Positions 20,830 through 27,559 of a stretch of DNA of 64,000 nucleotides are shown piece by piece. Both the position numbers and the translations under genes were made by a program. The notes under the pieces were generated by a model that did no database searches, was not told where the DNA came from, and saw nothing but the letters and a program-made list of their open reading frames with translations. Source of the DNA: Micromonospora pattaloongensis (lineage in GTDB: Bacteria > Actinomycetota > Actinomycetes > Mycobacteriales > Micromonosporaceae). Each line of letters begins with the position of its first letter. Position 1 is the stretch's first letter. The stretch spans positions 806,001-870,000 of the forward strand of contig NZ_FNPH01000001.1 of the NCBI RefSeq assembly GCF_900107255.1, in the 5' to 3' direction.

Positions 20830-20869
20830 CTCCCGCGTAGGACCCACGCGAACCAGGTGGGCGCGGGAG
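20830..20869 (-). promoter_or_regulatory. 5'UTR hairpin sequestering the ribosome-binding site
   Basis: On the mRNA, CTCCCGCG (20869-20862) can pair with CGCGGGAG (20837-20830), which contains the Shine-Dalgarno GGGAG of the repeat-protein gene. An inner CCCAC (20861-20857) can pair with GTGGG (20847-20843), giving 13 bp in all. This would hide the ribosome-binding site and may act as an RNA switch or translational brake. Confidence 0.55.
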
Positions 20870-21243
20870 ATGATCTCATGGCTCCCGATCGGCCATCGTC
20901 CTGTAAGGACATTTCACACATCACTTGGTCGATCGCCCGCCGGCCGGCGTCAACGCCACTGCGGACGGCCCGAGTCGTCTCCGAGCACGGCGCCACCCCG
21001 TAGCGGCGGCCACCGCTCCGATCCGTCAGTTCCTCCATCAGGGTGAAGTCCTTGATCGATACGAGCGCGCGCACCGGCAACGGTGGGGCATAAGGGGCCA
21101 ATCGGGTGATAGCGGCAACGAATGTCCCGCCCCCACACACCGTCGTACACATGTTCTATCCACAGGTTGTGGACAGGGCAGACCCTTTTGCGACTTGCGG
21201 CGTTATCAGTAGCGTTAGGCACCACTGGTAACTGGAGGATCAC
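20870..21243. other. Divergent intergenic region (374 bp)
   Basis: Lies between the repeat-protein gene (leftward) and a lipoprotein gene (rightward). It holds the inverted repeat TCCACA-GGT-TGTGGA (21159-21173), which resembles two opposed DnaA boxes. For the lipoprotein gene it also holds a plausible promoter, TTGCGA at about 21189 and TAGCGT at about 21211. No convincing coding sequence was found; a 108-codon leftward ORF here lacks coding character. Confidence 0.4.
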
Positions 21244-21777
21244 ATGACGCGACGACCCCTCGCGTTTGCGGCGGTAGTTCTCTCCGGAATCCTGATCTCC
21301 GGATGCGGGCGGGCGGCGGCGGAAGAGCGCGAGGCCCCGCAGACCCCGACGCTCGGCCCGAACGTCGTGCACTTCGGGGGCGTCCGGGACATTCGGTTCG
21401 GCGAGACGACCGGGCAGTTGACCGAGCGCGGCGCGCTCGACGCCGAGGCGCACGGGTGCGGGCCGGCGTTCGCGAATCTGCCGGCGGTCAGCCCGGTCTT
21501 CGCCGACGACCGGCTGGTCCTGGTCTGGATGGACCCGCCGCAGCAGACGCCCGAGGGCGTCACCGTCGGCACGCCGGTCACGAAGGTCCGCACGCTCTAC
21601 TCGAAGATCGAGGAGCTGCAGGCCCCGCCGAAGACGTACCGCTACGACGGGATGCTCGTGGCCGAGGGCGACCGCGCGTACCTCTTCCTGCACGACGGGA
21701 ACAAGGTCCGAAAAGCCATCATCGGGTACGCCGAGTACGTCCGCCGCCTCTTCGACGACGGCTTCGGCTCCTGCTGA
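21244..21777 (+). CDS. Small secreted lipoprotein, unknown function
   Basis: A 177-aa protein with a clear lipoprotein signal: MTRRPLAFAAVVLSGILISG then C at residue 21 (lipobox ISGC). The mature domain of about 150 aa begins with the polar GRAAAEEREAPQTP and includes FGGVRDIRFGETTGQLTERG, a Cys (HGCGPAF) and a C-terminal Cys (FGSC) that may form a disulfide. I do not recognise the family. The ATG has an excellent GGAGG 5 nt upstream. Tandem hairpins after the stop separate it from the VOC gene. Confidence 0.88.
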   Translation: MTRRPLAFAAVVLSGILISGCGRAAAEEREAPQTPTLGPNVVHFGGVRDIRFGETTGQLTERGALDAEAHGCGPAFANLPAVSPVFADDRLVLVWMDPPQQTPEGVTVGTPVTKVRTLYSKIEELQAPPKTYRYDGMLVAEGDRAYLFLHDGNKVRKAIIGYAEYVRRLFDDGFGSC

Positions 21778-21789
21778 ACGGCAGCACTT

Positions 21790-21822
21790 CGCCGTACCTG
21801 ACAGGAGACGGCAGGTACGGCG
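21790..21822 (+). terminator. Hairpin after lipoprotein gene
   Basis: CGCCGTACCTG (21790-21800) pairs perfectly with CAGGTACGGCG (21812-21822), starting 12 nt after the stop codon. It is a probable terminator without a T tract, directly followed by a second hairpin. Confidence 0.6.
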
Positions 21823-21829
21823 ACCAGGA

Positions 21830-21866
21830 TTCCTGTCGGTGCGGGAACGACCCGCGCCGACAGGAA
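21830..21866 (+). promoter_or_regulatory. Hairpin abutting the VOC-gene ribosome-binding site
   Basis: TTCCTGTCGG-T-GCGGG (21830-21845) pairs with CCCGC-G-CCGACAGGAA (21851-21866) around a 5-nt loop. Its 3' arm runs straight into AAAGGAGCG, the ribosome-binding site of the VOC gene, so the structure could modulate translation as well as stop read-through. Confidence 0.5.
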
Positions 21867-21875
21867 AGGAGCGTG

Positions 21876-22238
21876 ATGACCGGAATCGCCTCTCTCGCCA
21901 TGGTCAGCCTGGACTGCGCGGACCCCGCCGGGCTCGCGCGGTTCTACCACCGCGTGCTCGGCTGGGAGATCACCCACAGCCAGGACGAGTACGCGATGAT
22001 CAGCGACGGGCAGACCTCCATCGGATTCGGCCGCGTGGACAACTACACGCCGCCGGCCTGGCCCGACCCGGCCACCCCGAAGCGTTACCACCTCGACCTG
22101 TACGTCGACGACCTCGACAAGGCGGAGACGCAGTGCCGCGAGTGGGGCGCCGGCAAGCCCGACTTCCAGCCGGGCGAGACGTGGCGGGTCCTGACCGACC
22201 CGGCGGGCCACCCCTTCTGCATCTGCCGACGGTCGTAG
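21876..22238 (+). CDS. VOC-superfamily (glyoxalase/bleomycin-resistance-like) protein
   Basis: A 120-aa protein of the vicinal-oxygen-chelate fold with two beta-alpha-beta-beta-beta modules. The first is LAMVSLDCADPAGLARFYHR with VLGWEITHS, the second YHLDLYVDDLDKAETQCREW. It ends in VLTDPAGHPFCICRRS, as in the many small actinobacterial VOC proteins. The metal-ligand pattern is only partly visible (His in YHLDL and a C-terminal segment lacking the usual Glu), so it may be a binding protein rather than an enzyme. The ATG at 21876 follows AAAGGAGCGTG. Confidence 0.88.
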   Translation: MTGIASLAMVSLDCADPAGLARFYHRVLGWEITHSQDEYAMISDGQTSIGFGRVDNYTPPAWPDPATPKRYHLDLYVDDLDKAETQCREWGAGKPDFQPGETWRVLTDPAGHPFCICRRS

Positions 22239-22253
22239 CGCGACACTGCCCGG

Positions 22254-22721
22254 GTGGCAGTGATCTTGTTTCGGGCGGCACGGACGGACGAGGCGGAGCA
22301 GCTCACCGAGCTGGCGCTGCGTTCGAAGTCGCACTGGGGATACGACGAGGTCTTCCTGGAAGCCTGCCGCGCGGAGCTGACGCTGCGCCCGGAGGAGCTG
22401 GCCGCGCGGAGGATCGTCGTCGCCGAGCTCGCGGGGCGGGTGCTCGGGTTCTACGGCGTGGAGGGCGCGCCGCCGCACGGTGAGCTGGGACACCTGTGGA
22501 TCGATCCCGCGTCGATCGGGACGGGCATGGGTCGACGGCTCTGGGAACACGCGATGGGCACGGCCCGGGCCGCGGGGTTCACCCGCCTGATGATCGAGGC
22601 GGAGCCGTACGCCGAGGGCTTCTATCTCGCGATGGGCGCCGTGCGGGTCGGCGAGACGCCATCGGGATCGGTGCCGGGGCGGGTGCTCCCCCTGCTGCAC
22701 GTCGATACGCGCACGGCGTAG
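22254..22721 (+). CDS. GNAT-family N-acetyltransferase
   Basis: A 155-aa protein with the GNAT fold. The N-terminal strand is ILFRAARTDEAEQLTELALR, the central strand IVVAELAGRVLGFYGVEG, and motif A is HLWIDPASIGTGMGRRLWEH with the acetyl-CoA pyrophosphate loop GTGMGR. Motif B-like sequence near the end is AEGFYLAMGAVRVGE. The substrate is unknown. The GTG at 22254 has no clear Shine-Dalgarno, and it sits 15 nt after the VOC gene, so the two may be co-transcribed. Confidence 0.9.
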   Translation: MAVILFRAARTDEAEQLTELALRSKSHWGYDEVFLEACRAELTLRPEELAARRIVVAELAGRVLGFYGVEGAPPHGELGHLWIDPASIGTGMGRRLWEHAMGTARAAGFTRLMIEAEPYAEGFYLAMGAVRVGETPSGSVPGRVLPLLHVDTRTA

Positions 22722-22740
22722 GAGCTCACACAATGCGGAA

Positions 22741-22772
22741 CGCCCGGCCGATCCCTGCGGATCGACCGGGCG
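22741..22772. terminator. Bidirectional terminator between GNAT gene and tRNA-Ser
   Basis: CGCCCGGCCGATCC (22741-22754) pairs with GGATCGACCGGGCG (22759-22772) with one mismatch and a 4-nt loop. It lies 19 nt after the acetyltransferase stop and 18 nt beyond the 3' end of the leftward tRNA. Confidence 0.8.
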
Positions 22773-22789
22773 CTTCTGCATTACAAGAG

Positions 22790-22876
22790 CGGTGGCGGCG
22801 GGATTTGAACCCGCGGAGGGGTTGCCCCCTCACACGCTTTCGAGGCGTGCTCCTTAGGCCACTCGGACACACCACC
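22790..22876 (-). tRNA. tRNA-Ser (anticodon CGA)
   Basis: An 87-nt class II tRNA on the minus strand. The acceptor GGTGGTG pairs with CGCCACC (one G-U), with discriminator G. The D arm is TCCGAGTGGCCTAAGGA. The anticodon stem CACGC/GCGTG encloses CTCGAAA, with anticodon CGA (complement of 22840-22842) reading UCG. A long variable arm (GAGGGGGCAACCCCTC) and T arm GCGGGTTCAAATCCCGC are present. CCA is not encoded. Confidence 0.97.
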
Positions 22877-22952
22877 GCCGAGAAGGGTACCCGACGATCG
22901 AGGCAGCCGTCGAAGGGGTTCCCCGCGCGTCGACCTGGCAGGATCAGGAGCC

Positions 22953-23660
22953 ATGAGCACGCACATCGGAGCGAAGCCCGGAGAGATCGCGGAGCGGGTC
23001 CTGATGCCCGGCGACCCGCTGCGGGCGAAGTGGATCGCGGAGACCTACCTCGAGGACGCCAAGTGCTACTCGACGGTCCGGGGGATGTTGGGCTTCACGG
23101 GCCGCTACCAGGGCGTGGAGGTGTCGGTCCAGGGATCCGGCATGGGCATGCCGTCGGCCTCCATCTACGCGCATGAACTAATCAACGAGTACGGCGTGAA
23201 GACGCTGATCCGGGTCGGCTCGTGCGGCGCGCTGACCGAGGAGCTGAAGCTGCGCGACGTGATCGCCGCCAGCGGGTCGTCGACGGACTCGAACATGAAC
23301 CGGATGCGCTTTGACGGCCTGATCGACTACGCCCCGGTCGCGGACTTCGGACTGCTGCGCACCTCGGTCGACGTGGCCGAGCGGCGCGGCATCCCGGTGC
23401 GGGTCGGCCCGATCCTCGCCGCCGACGCCTTCTACACCGACCGGCCGGACCTCTACGACACGCTCGCCGATTACGGCGTGCTGGCCGTGGAGATGGAGTC
23501 CGCGGCGCTCTACACGATCGCGGCCCGCTTCCGCTGCCGCGCCCTGACCCTCCTGACGGTCAGCGACCACATCAAGACCGGCGAAAAGACCACCGCTCAG
23601 GAACGCGAACAAACCTTCGGCCAAATGGTCGAAATCGCCCTGGACACGGCCATCGCCTAA
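22953..23660 (+). CDS. deoD: Purine-nucleoside phosphorylase, DeoD type
   Basis: Cleaves purine (deoxy)ribonucleosides with phosphate for salvage. The 235-aa length fits the hexameric bacterial PNP-I class. Visible landmarks are [20 protein letters not shown] with the phosphate-binding [11 protein letters not shown], the [16 protein letters not shown] signature, [16 protein letters not shown] (the Glu binds ribose) and [12 protein letters not shown], with the catalytic Asp in SDH. The ATG at 22953 follows AGGAG. A palindromic repeat begins 5 nt after the stop. Confidence 0.97.
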   Translation: MSTHIGAKPGEIAERVLMPGDPLRAKWIAETYLEDAKCYSTVRGMLGFTGRYQGVEVSVQGSGMGMPSASIYAHELINEYGVKTLIRVGSCGALTEELKLRDVIAASGSSTDSNMNRMRFDGLIDYAPVADFGLLRTSVDVAERRGIPVRVGPILAADAFYTDRPDLYDTLADYGVLAVEMESAALYTIAARFRCRALTLLTVSDHIKTGEKTTAQEREQTFGQMVEIALDTAIA

Positions 23661-23664
23661 CCCA

Positions 23665-23742
23665 AAGATCCGCGTGATCAGGGACTGACTCGGGCGTGTC
23701 GACGGCGTGTCGCCGTCGCCGCCCCCTGATCACGCGGATCTT
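23665..23742. repeat. 78-bp palindromic repeat, copy A
   Basis: The 19-nt ends AAGATCCGCGTGATCAGGG and CCCTGATCACGCGGATCTT are perfect inverted repeats around a 40-nt centre containing CGGGCGTGTC. Copies B (24914-24990) and C (26019-26096, opposite orientation) share the arms and the GGCGTGTC centre. It lies in the deoD/tetR intergenic space and could fold into a long stem that ends deoD transcription. Confidence 0.9.
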
Positions 23743-23795
23743 CACGGTGCGGCGCCACCGCGATCAACTGCCACGTACAGCACTGTGGTCGCGGT

Positions 23796-23823
23796 AACAA
23801 AGAGCACGATCGGTCGGTTTGTT
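23796..23823. promoter_or_regulatory. Possible TetR operator
   Basis: AACAAA (23796-23801) and TTTGTT (23818-23823) form an inverted repeat with a 16-nt centre that includes CGATCG. It is 17 nt upstream of the tetR-like start codon, a usual place for an autoregulatory operator. The pattern was seen by eye; the regulator's real site is unknown. Confidence 0.35.
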
Positions 23824-23840
23824 TGTGTACGCTCATCGCC

Positions 23841-24479
23841 ATGACAACCGACGGTCGGCTCGCCCGCGGCGCCCGCACCCGGACGGCGATCCTGGACGCC
23901 GCCGTCGCGCTGGCCACCGAGGCCGGGCTGGACGGTCTCTCCCTCGGCCAGCTCGCCGAGACGCTCGGGGTCAGCAAGTCGGGGCTCTTCGCCCACTGGC
24001 GGTCCAAAGAGGAGTTGCAGCTCGCGACGATCGAGCGTGCTCGTGAACAGTGGTCCGAGCAGGTGATCGCTCCCGCGCTGCGGGTGCCGCGCGGGATCCG
24101 CCGGCTGTGGGCGCTGCACGAGGCACGTCTCGACTTCTACGCCGCCGCCGTCCTGCCCGGCGGCTGCTTCTTCGGCAACGCGGAGTTCGAGTACAACGCC
24201 CGCTCCGGCCCCGTCCGTGACCGGCTGGCGGAGGCGCTCACCGAGTGGATCGCCTTCGTCGAACGGCTCGGCGCCGAGGCGATCGCGGCCGGCGAGTTGG
24301 AACCCGATGTCGACGTGCGGCAACTGGCGTACGAGTTCGAGGCGTTCGGGCTGAACGCCGCCCTCCGGTCCCGGCTGCTCGCGCCCGAATCCGCATACGT
24401 CTTCGCCCGCCGCGCGGTGCTCGACCGGCTCCGGGCGCTGTGCACCGACCCGACCCTGCTTCCGGAGGACTCTCGATGA
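23841..24479 (+). CDS. TetR-family transcriptional regulator
   Basis: A 212-aa DNA-binding repressor-type protein. The N-terminal helix-turn-helix reads RTRTAILDAAVALATEAGLD, then LSLGQLAETLGVSKSGLFAH with WRSKEELQLAT, a textbook TetR domain (residues 10-60). The C-terminal ligand domain (70-205) resembles the TetR_C group with LPGGCFFGNAEFEYNARSGP. The stop codon overlaps the start of a thioesterase gene by 4 nt, so it probably controls its own two-gene operon in response to an acyl-type or hydrophobic ligand (inference). Confidence 0.93.
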   Translation: MTTDGRLARGARTRTAILDAAVALATEAGLDGLSLGQLAETLGVSKSGLFAHWRSKEELQLATIERAREQWSEQVIAPALRVPRGIRRLWALHEARLDFYAAAVLPGGCFFGNAEFEYNARSGPVRDRLAEALTEWIAFVERLGAEAIAAGELEPDVDVRQLAYEFEAFGLNAALRSRLLAPESAYVFARRAVLDRLRALCTDPTLLPEDSR

Positions 24480-24937
24480 CCGTTCTCACCACCCCGGTCG
24501 TGGACCACGGCCACATCCAGCCGATCCCGGTGCACTTCGACGACCTCGACGCGATGGGCATCGTGCACAACGCGCGGTACGCGGTGCTGTTCGAGCGGGC
24601 GGTGAGCCAGTACTGGGCCGCGCGCGGCCATTCGTTCGAGAACGGCCGCCCGACCTCGCCGGACGTCTTCCACGCCGTACGCGAGTTCGCGATCACGTAC
24701 CACGCGCCGATCCGAGGTACCGGCGACGTGCTGGTGCATTTCTGGCTGGAGCGCTGGGGCTCCACCAGCGCCGTCTACCGCTTCCGCTTCCTCTCCCCCG
24801 ACGCGGCCACCGTGCACGCCGATGGCCACCGCACCATCGTCCGCCTGGACCCCGCCACGCTGCGTCCCGCCCCCTGGACCGACGCCGCCCGCGCCGTGGC
24901 CGCCAACCTTCTCAAAACACCGGTGATCAGGGCGTAA
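24476..24937 (+). CDS. Hotdog-fold acyl-CoA thioesterase (4HBT family)
   Basis: A 153-aa thioesterase-like protein. The catalytic segment HFDDLDAMGIVHNARYAVLF has the Asp and the G-x-V-H-N pattern typical of 4-hydroxybenzoyl-CoA and YbgC-type thioesterases. The rest alternates strands (REFAITYHAPIRGTGDVLVH, VYRFRFLSPDAATVHADGHR). It is translationally coupled to the TetR gene (ATGA), with GGAGG 7 nt upstream. Its final codons (TPVIRA) and stop lie inside repeat copy B, so the original C-terminus may have been replaced. Confidence 0.9.
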   Translation: MTVLTTPVVDHGHIQPIPVHFDDLDAMGIVHNARYAVLFERAVSQYWAARGHSFENGRPTSPDVFHAVREFAITYHAPIRGTGDVLVHFWLERWGSTSAVYRFRFLSPDAATVHADGHRTIVRLDPATLRPAPWTDAARAVAANLLKTPVIRA

Positions 24938-24990
24938 CTCTGGCGTGTCCCGGTGTGCCGCGCGTGCACCTCGCTGATCACGCGGATCAT
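24914..24990. repeat. Palindromic repeat, copy B (degenerate left arm)
   Basis: Same family as 23665-23742 and in the same orientation. It has GTGATCAGGG, then ACTCTGGCGTGTCCCGG in the centre, then CTGATCACGCGGATCAT. The first 9 nt have drifted and there is a 1-nt deletion. It supplies the last codons and TAA stop of the thioesterase gene. Confidence 0.85.
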
Positions 24991-25113
24991 CTCCTTGGGG
25001 CCCATAGCAGGTCGCCGATAGGCGTACGGGGTTCTCCACAGGGGTCCGCGTTGTCCACAGCCGGGCGGCGTGGGTCGGTGGCGGAGCCGGGAAAGGCGGC
25101 AAGCTCCGCTGCC

Positions 25114-26031
25114 ATGACCTCTCGACTCGACCTCGCCCGCTCCGTCGCGGACGGCCAGGAGGGACTGCTCACGTCCGCCCAGTGCCGGCAGCTCGGCATC
25201 ACCCCGGCCGAGGTCGCCCGGCTGGTCCGGGGGCGCGAGTGGCGCGGGATCTTCCGGGGCGTGTACCTGACCCGGCCCGAGGTGATCTCCGAACGCCAAC
25301 GCGTACGCGCGGGCGTGCTCGCGTGCGGCGAACCGGCCGTCGCGGTACTCACCAGCGCCGCGCGACTGCACGGCTGGCCGGTGCTGCCGGACGACCCGAC
25401 CGTACAGGTTTCGCTGCCGGCGCGGCGCCGACGACTGGATCAGCCGGGACTCGCCGCCCGGCAGCTCGTCCTCGCCGACGACGACGTCATGCGCCTCGAC
25501 GGCATCGCCGTGACCACGCCCGCCCGCACCGCCGCCGATTTGCTGCCGCGGCTGCCCCGGACAGACGCGGTCGCGATGCTGGACGCGGTGCTCGGGGCCG
25601 GCCTCCTCACGGACGAGCACCTCGACGCGGCGCGGGCCCTGGTGTACGGCAACCGCGGCGCGGTCCGGGCGAGGGCGGCGATGGACGAGGCCGACGGGCG
25701 CGCGCAGTCACCGCTGGAGACGCGGATCCGGCTGATCTGTCGGGACGGCGGGGTGGCGCCCGAAGAGCTGCAGTTCCCGGTGCACGACGACGTCGGGTCG
25801 CTGCTCGCGGTGGCGGACTTCGGTTGGCCGAGCCGGAACGTGTTGGGCGAGGCGGACGGGCGCGCGCCGCACAGCACGCCGCACGCGCTGCTGCACGACC
25901 GACGGCGGCAGAACGCGTTGCTCGCGCTCGGGTTCATCGTCGTCCGGTTCACCTGGGCGGACACCCGACGACCGGCGTACATCGTGCAGACGGTTCAGCG
26001 GGCGCTGGCGGCGGGCGCAAGATCCCGGTGA
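25114..26031 (+). CDS. AbiEi-like antitoxin-domain protein with DUF559 (Vsr-like) C-terminus
   Basis: A 305-aa protein common in actinobacteria. The N-terminus resembles the AbiEi antitoxin winged helix (LLTSAQCRQLGITPAEVARL, then WRGIFRGVYLTRPE). The C-terminus resembles DUF559, a PD-(D/E)XK/Vsr-like endonuclease fold. Its core ADFGWPSRNVLGEADGRAPH keeps the Asp and Glu of the family pattern D-x-W...E-x-D-G. No AbiEii toxin gene is adjacent. The ATG at 25114 lacks a strong ribosome-binding site; GGAAAGGCGG lies 13 nt upstream. The TGA stop is inside repeat copy C. Function is unknown. Confidence 0.82.
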   Translation: MTSRLDLARSVADGQEGLLTSAQCRQLGITPAEVARLVRGREWRGIFRGVYLTRPEVISERQRVRAGVLACGEPAVAVLTSAARLHGWPVLPDDPTVQVSLPARRRRLDQPGLAARQLVLADDDVMRLDGIAVTTPARTAADLLPRLPRTDAVAMLDAVLGAGLLTDEHLDAARALVYGNRGAVRARAAMDEADGRAQSPLETRIRLICRDGGVAPEELQFPVHDDVGSLLAVADFGWPSRNVLGEADGRAPHSTPHALLHDRRRQNALLALGFIVVRFTWADTRRPAYIVQTVQRALAAGARSR

Positions 26032-26096
26032 TCAGGGGGTTCTGCTCACGCCATGCCGGGGACACGCCCGAGCTACTCCCTGATCACGCGGATCTT
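26019..26096. repeat. 78-bp palindromic repeat, copy C (inverted orientation)
   Basis: On the minus strand it aligns end to end with copy A: AAGATCCGCGTGATCAGGGA, then CTCGGGCGTGTC, then CCCCCTGATCACCGGGATCTT-type end with one altered base pair. It lies between the convergent AbiEi/DUF559 gene, whose stop codon it provides, and tadA. Confidence 0.9.
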
Positions 26097-26113
26097 GGCG
26101 GGGGGCGGGGGGA

Positions 26114-26611
26114 TCAGGATCTGAAGAAGGTGCGGAGGAGGGTGGCGCAGTCGGGTTCCAGGACGCCTGCGTAGACGTCGGGGCGGTGGTTCTGGCGGCG
26201 GTCGCGGAGGACGTCCCAGAGGGAGCCGGCGGCCCCGGTCTTCGGCTCCCAGGCACCGAAGACCACTGTGGAGATACGGGCCAGGACCAGCGCCCCGGCG
26301 CACATCGTGCACGGCTCCAGGGTGACCACGAGCGAGCAGCCGTCGAGTCGCCACGCGCCGAGCTCGGCGGCGGCCCGGCGTAGCGCCAAAATCTCGGCGT
26401 GCGCGGTGGGATCGCCGGTCAGTTCACGTTCGTTGCGTCCGATGGCGAGCTCGACGCCGTTCGCGTCGTAGACCACCGCGCCCACCGGGACGTCCCCGGA
26501 CGCCAGGCCCGCCACGTCGACCCCTCGGGCCACCTGCAGGGCGCGGCGCATCCAGGACTCGTGGCGTTCCCGCCGGTCGCCGGAGTCCTGCCGCGGCACA
26601 GCACCCGTCAC
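26114..26611 (-). CDS. tadA: tRNA adenosine(34) deaminase
   Basis: Converts wobble A34 to inosine in tRNA-Arg(ACG). The 165-aa protein has the cytidine/deoxycytidylate deaminase zinc site: TAHAEI (His ligand and catalytic Glu) and LEPCTMCAGALV (two Cys ligands), plus the TadA end VLEPDCATLLRTFF. The start is GTG at 26611, overlapping the stop of the upstream gene (GTGA), which makes the pair translationally coupled. A longer in-frame extension belongs to the upstream gene's sequence. Confidence 0.95.
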   Translation of the reverse strand: MTGAVPRQDSGDRRERHESWMRRALQVARGVDVAGLASGDVPVGAVVYDANGVELAIGRNERELTGDPTAHAEILALRRAAAELGAWRLDGCSLVVTLEPCTMCAGALVLARISTVVFGAWEPKTGAAGSLWDVLRDRRQNHRPDVYAGVLEPDCATLLRTFFRS

Positions 26612-27132
26612 GCCTCGCGCAGTTCTTCCACCTCGTCGCCGCAGCCGATCGCCTGGCACACCTCGGCGGTGACGTCGGCGGGGAGCATCCCCTCGCGGGC
26701 GCAGAGCGCCAGCAGTCGCTGGGCGGGGACGCCGAGGTCGGCGAGCAGATCGGCGTCCCCGACGGGGTCGGCGTCGGGGTCCGCGACGGGCCGCTCGTCG
26801 TCATCGTCGCCGGACCGGGTGTCCGCCGTCTCGGCGGTCTCGGCCTCCGACGGCGCGGCCTTCACGTCGCCGATCAGCAGCGCGCCCAGCCGGGACTCCT
26901 CGGCGAACGCCGAGTCCGAGCCGAAGATCCGCAGATCCTCGCCGTCGTCGAGCCGCAGGATCGCGAGGTAGGTGTCGTCGGCCTCGACGAACAGCAGCGA
27001 GAGCTCCGCGTCCGGCTCCACGTCGCGGAGCCGGTCGGCGACCTCGTCGAGGTCCGCCACCCCGCCGAGGTCGACCTCCGCCGCCGTCCAACCGTCCGCG
27101 CCGCGCGCCACGCCAGCCGCGAAATAGGGCAC
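26608..27132 (-). CDS. tRNA adenosine deaminase-associated protein
   Basis: A 174-aa acidic protein of the actinobacterial family always found next to tadA. It begins PYFAAGVARGADGWTAAEVD, continues with LRDVEPDAELSLLFVEADDT and YLAILRLDDGEDLRIFGSDS, has an Asp/Glu-rich linker (SGDDDDERP), and ends with a C-terminal helical segment (LLADLGVPAQRLLALCAREG, then VCQAIGCGDEVEEL). Its biochemical role is unknown; coupling to tadA suggests it assists or regulates the deaminase. The GTG at 27132 follows GGGGGAGAC. Confidence 0.9.
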   Translation of the reverse strand: MPYFAAGVARGADGWTAAEVDLGGVADLDEVADRLRDVEPDAELSLLFVEADDTYLAILRLDDGEDLRIFGSDSAFAEESRLGALLIGDVKAAPSEAETAETADTRSGDDDDERPVADPDADPVGDADLLADLGVPAQRLLALCAREGMLPADVTAEVCQAIGCGDEVEELREA

Positions 27133-27275
27133 GTCTCCCCCATTGATGTCTGCGGCGCTGTCGCAAGCGCCACTACGTCAACCGTGTTGTCACGCGTGAC
27201 GGTAGCCGGTCACCTGGGTGACTGACGGTGCAACGCCCCGAAGGACGGCAATGGATCGCAGCGAACGGGTGACGG

Positions 27276-27443
27276 TCAGTTTGCCAGCCGGCGGCGGGTG
27301 GCGATCAACCCGCGGAGCCGGACGCCGCGCTTCCGGCGGGGCTGCTGGGTCTCCCGCGCGGCCCTCGCGCCGGCGATCTCGGCGAGAAGCTCCATCCGGC
27401 GGCGGCTCCGGACGGGGTCGAGCCGCTGCGCTGTCCAGACCAT
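27276..27443 (-). CDS. Possible small basic protein (55 aa)
   Basis: MVWTAQRLDPVRSRRRMELL, then AEIAGARAARETQQPRRKRG and a basic tail. It is rich in Arg and lacks membrane segments. The start has no convincing Shine-Dalgarno sequence, and longer in-frame starts exist up to 27626. The regular helical pattern (MELLAEIAGARAARE) argues for a real product, but without family recognition this is weak. Confidence 0.4.
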   Translation of the reverse strand: MVWTAQRLDPVRSRRRMELLAEIAGARAARETQQPRRKRGVRLRGLIATRRRLAN

Positions 27444-27559
27444 GCCGCCGAGCGTGCCGACCGGGACAACATTCGTCAAGGCCGGTCGCGGTGCGCAGCG
27501 ACGCGGGCACGCACCGCCGACCACCCCGTCACCGAGCATGTCGAACGCGCCGCGCAGCG

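Noticed and set aside
20826-21152. A 108-codon leftward ORF in the divergent intergenic region
   Set aside because: No ribosome-binding site, no domain, and it overlaps the 5'UTR hairpin of the repeat-protein gene.
21156-21175. Chromosomal origin of replication
   Set aside because: Only two DnaA-box-like sites are present, and none of the origin-linked genes (dnaA, dnaN, rpmH, gyrB) is in the window.
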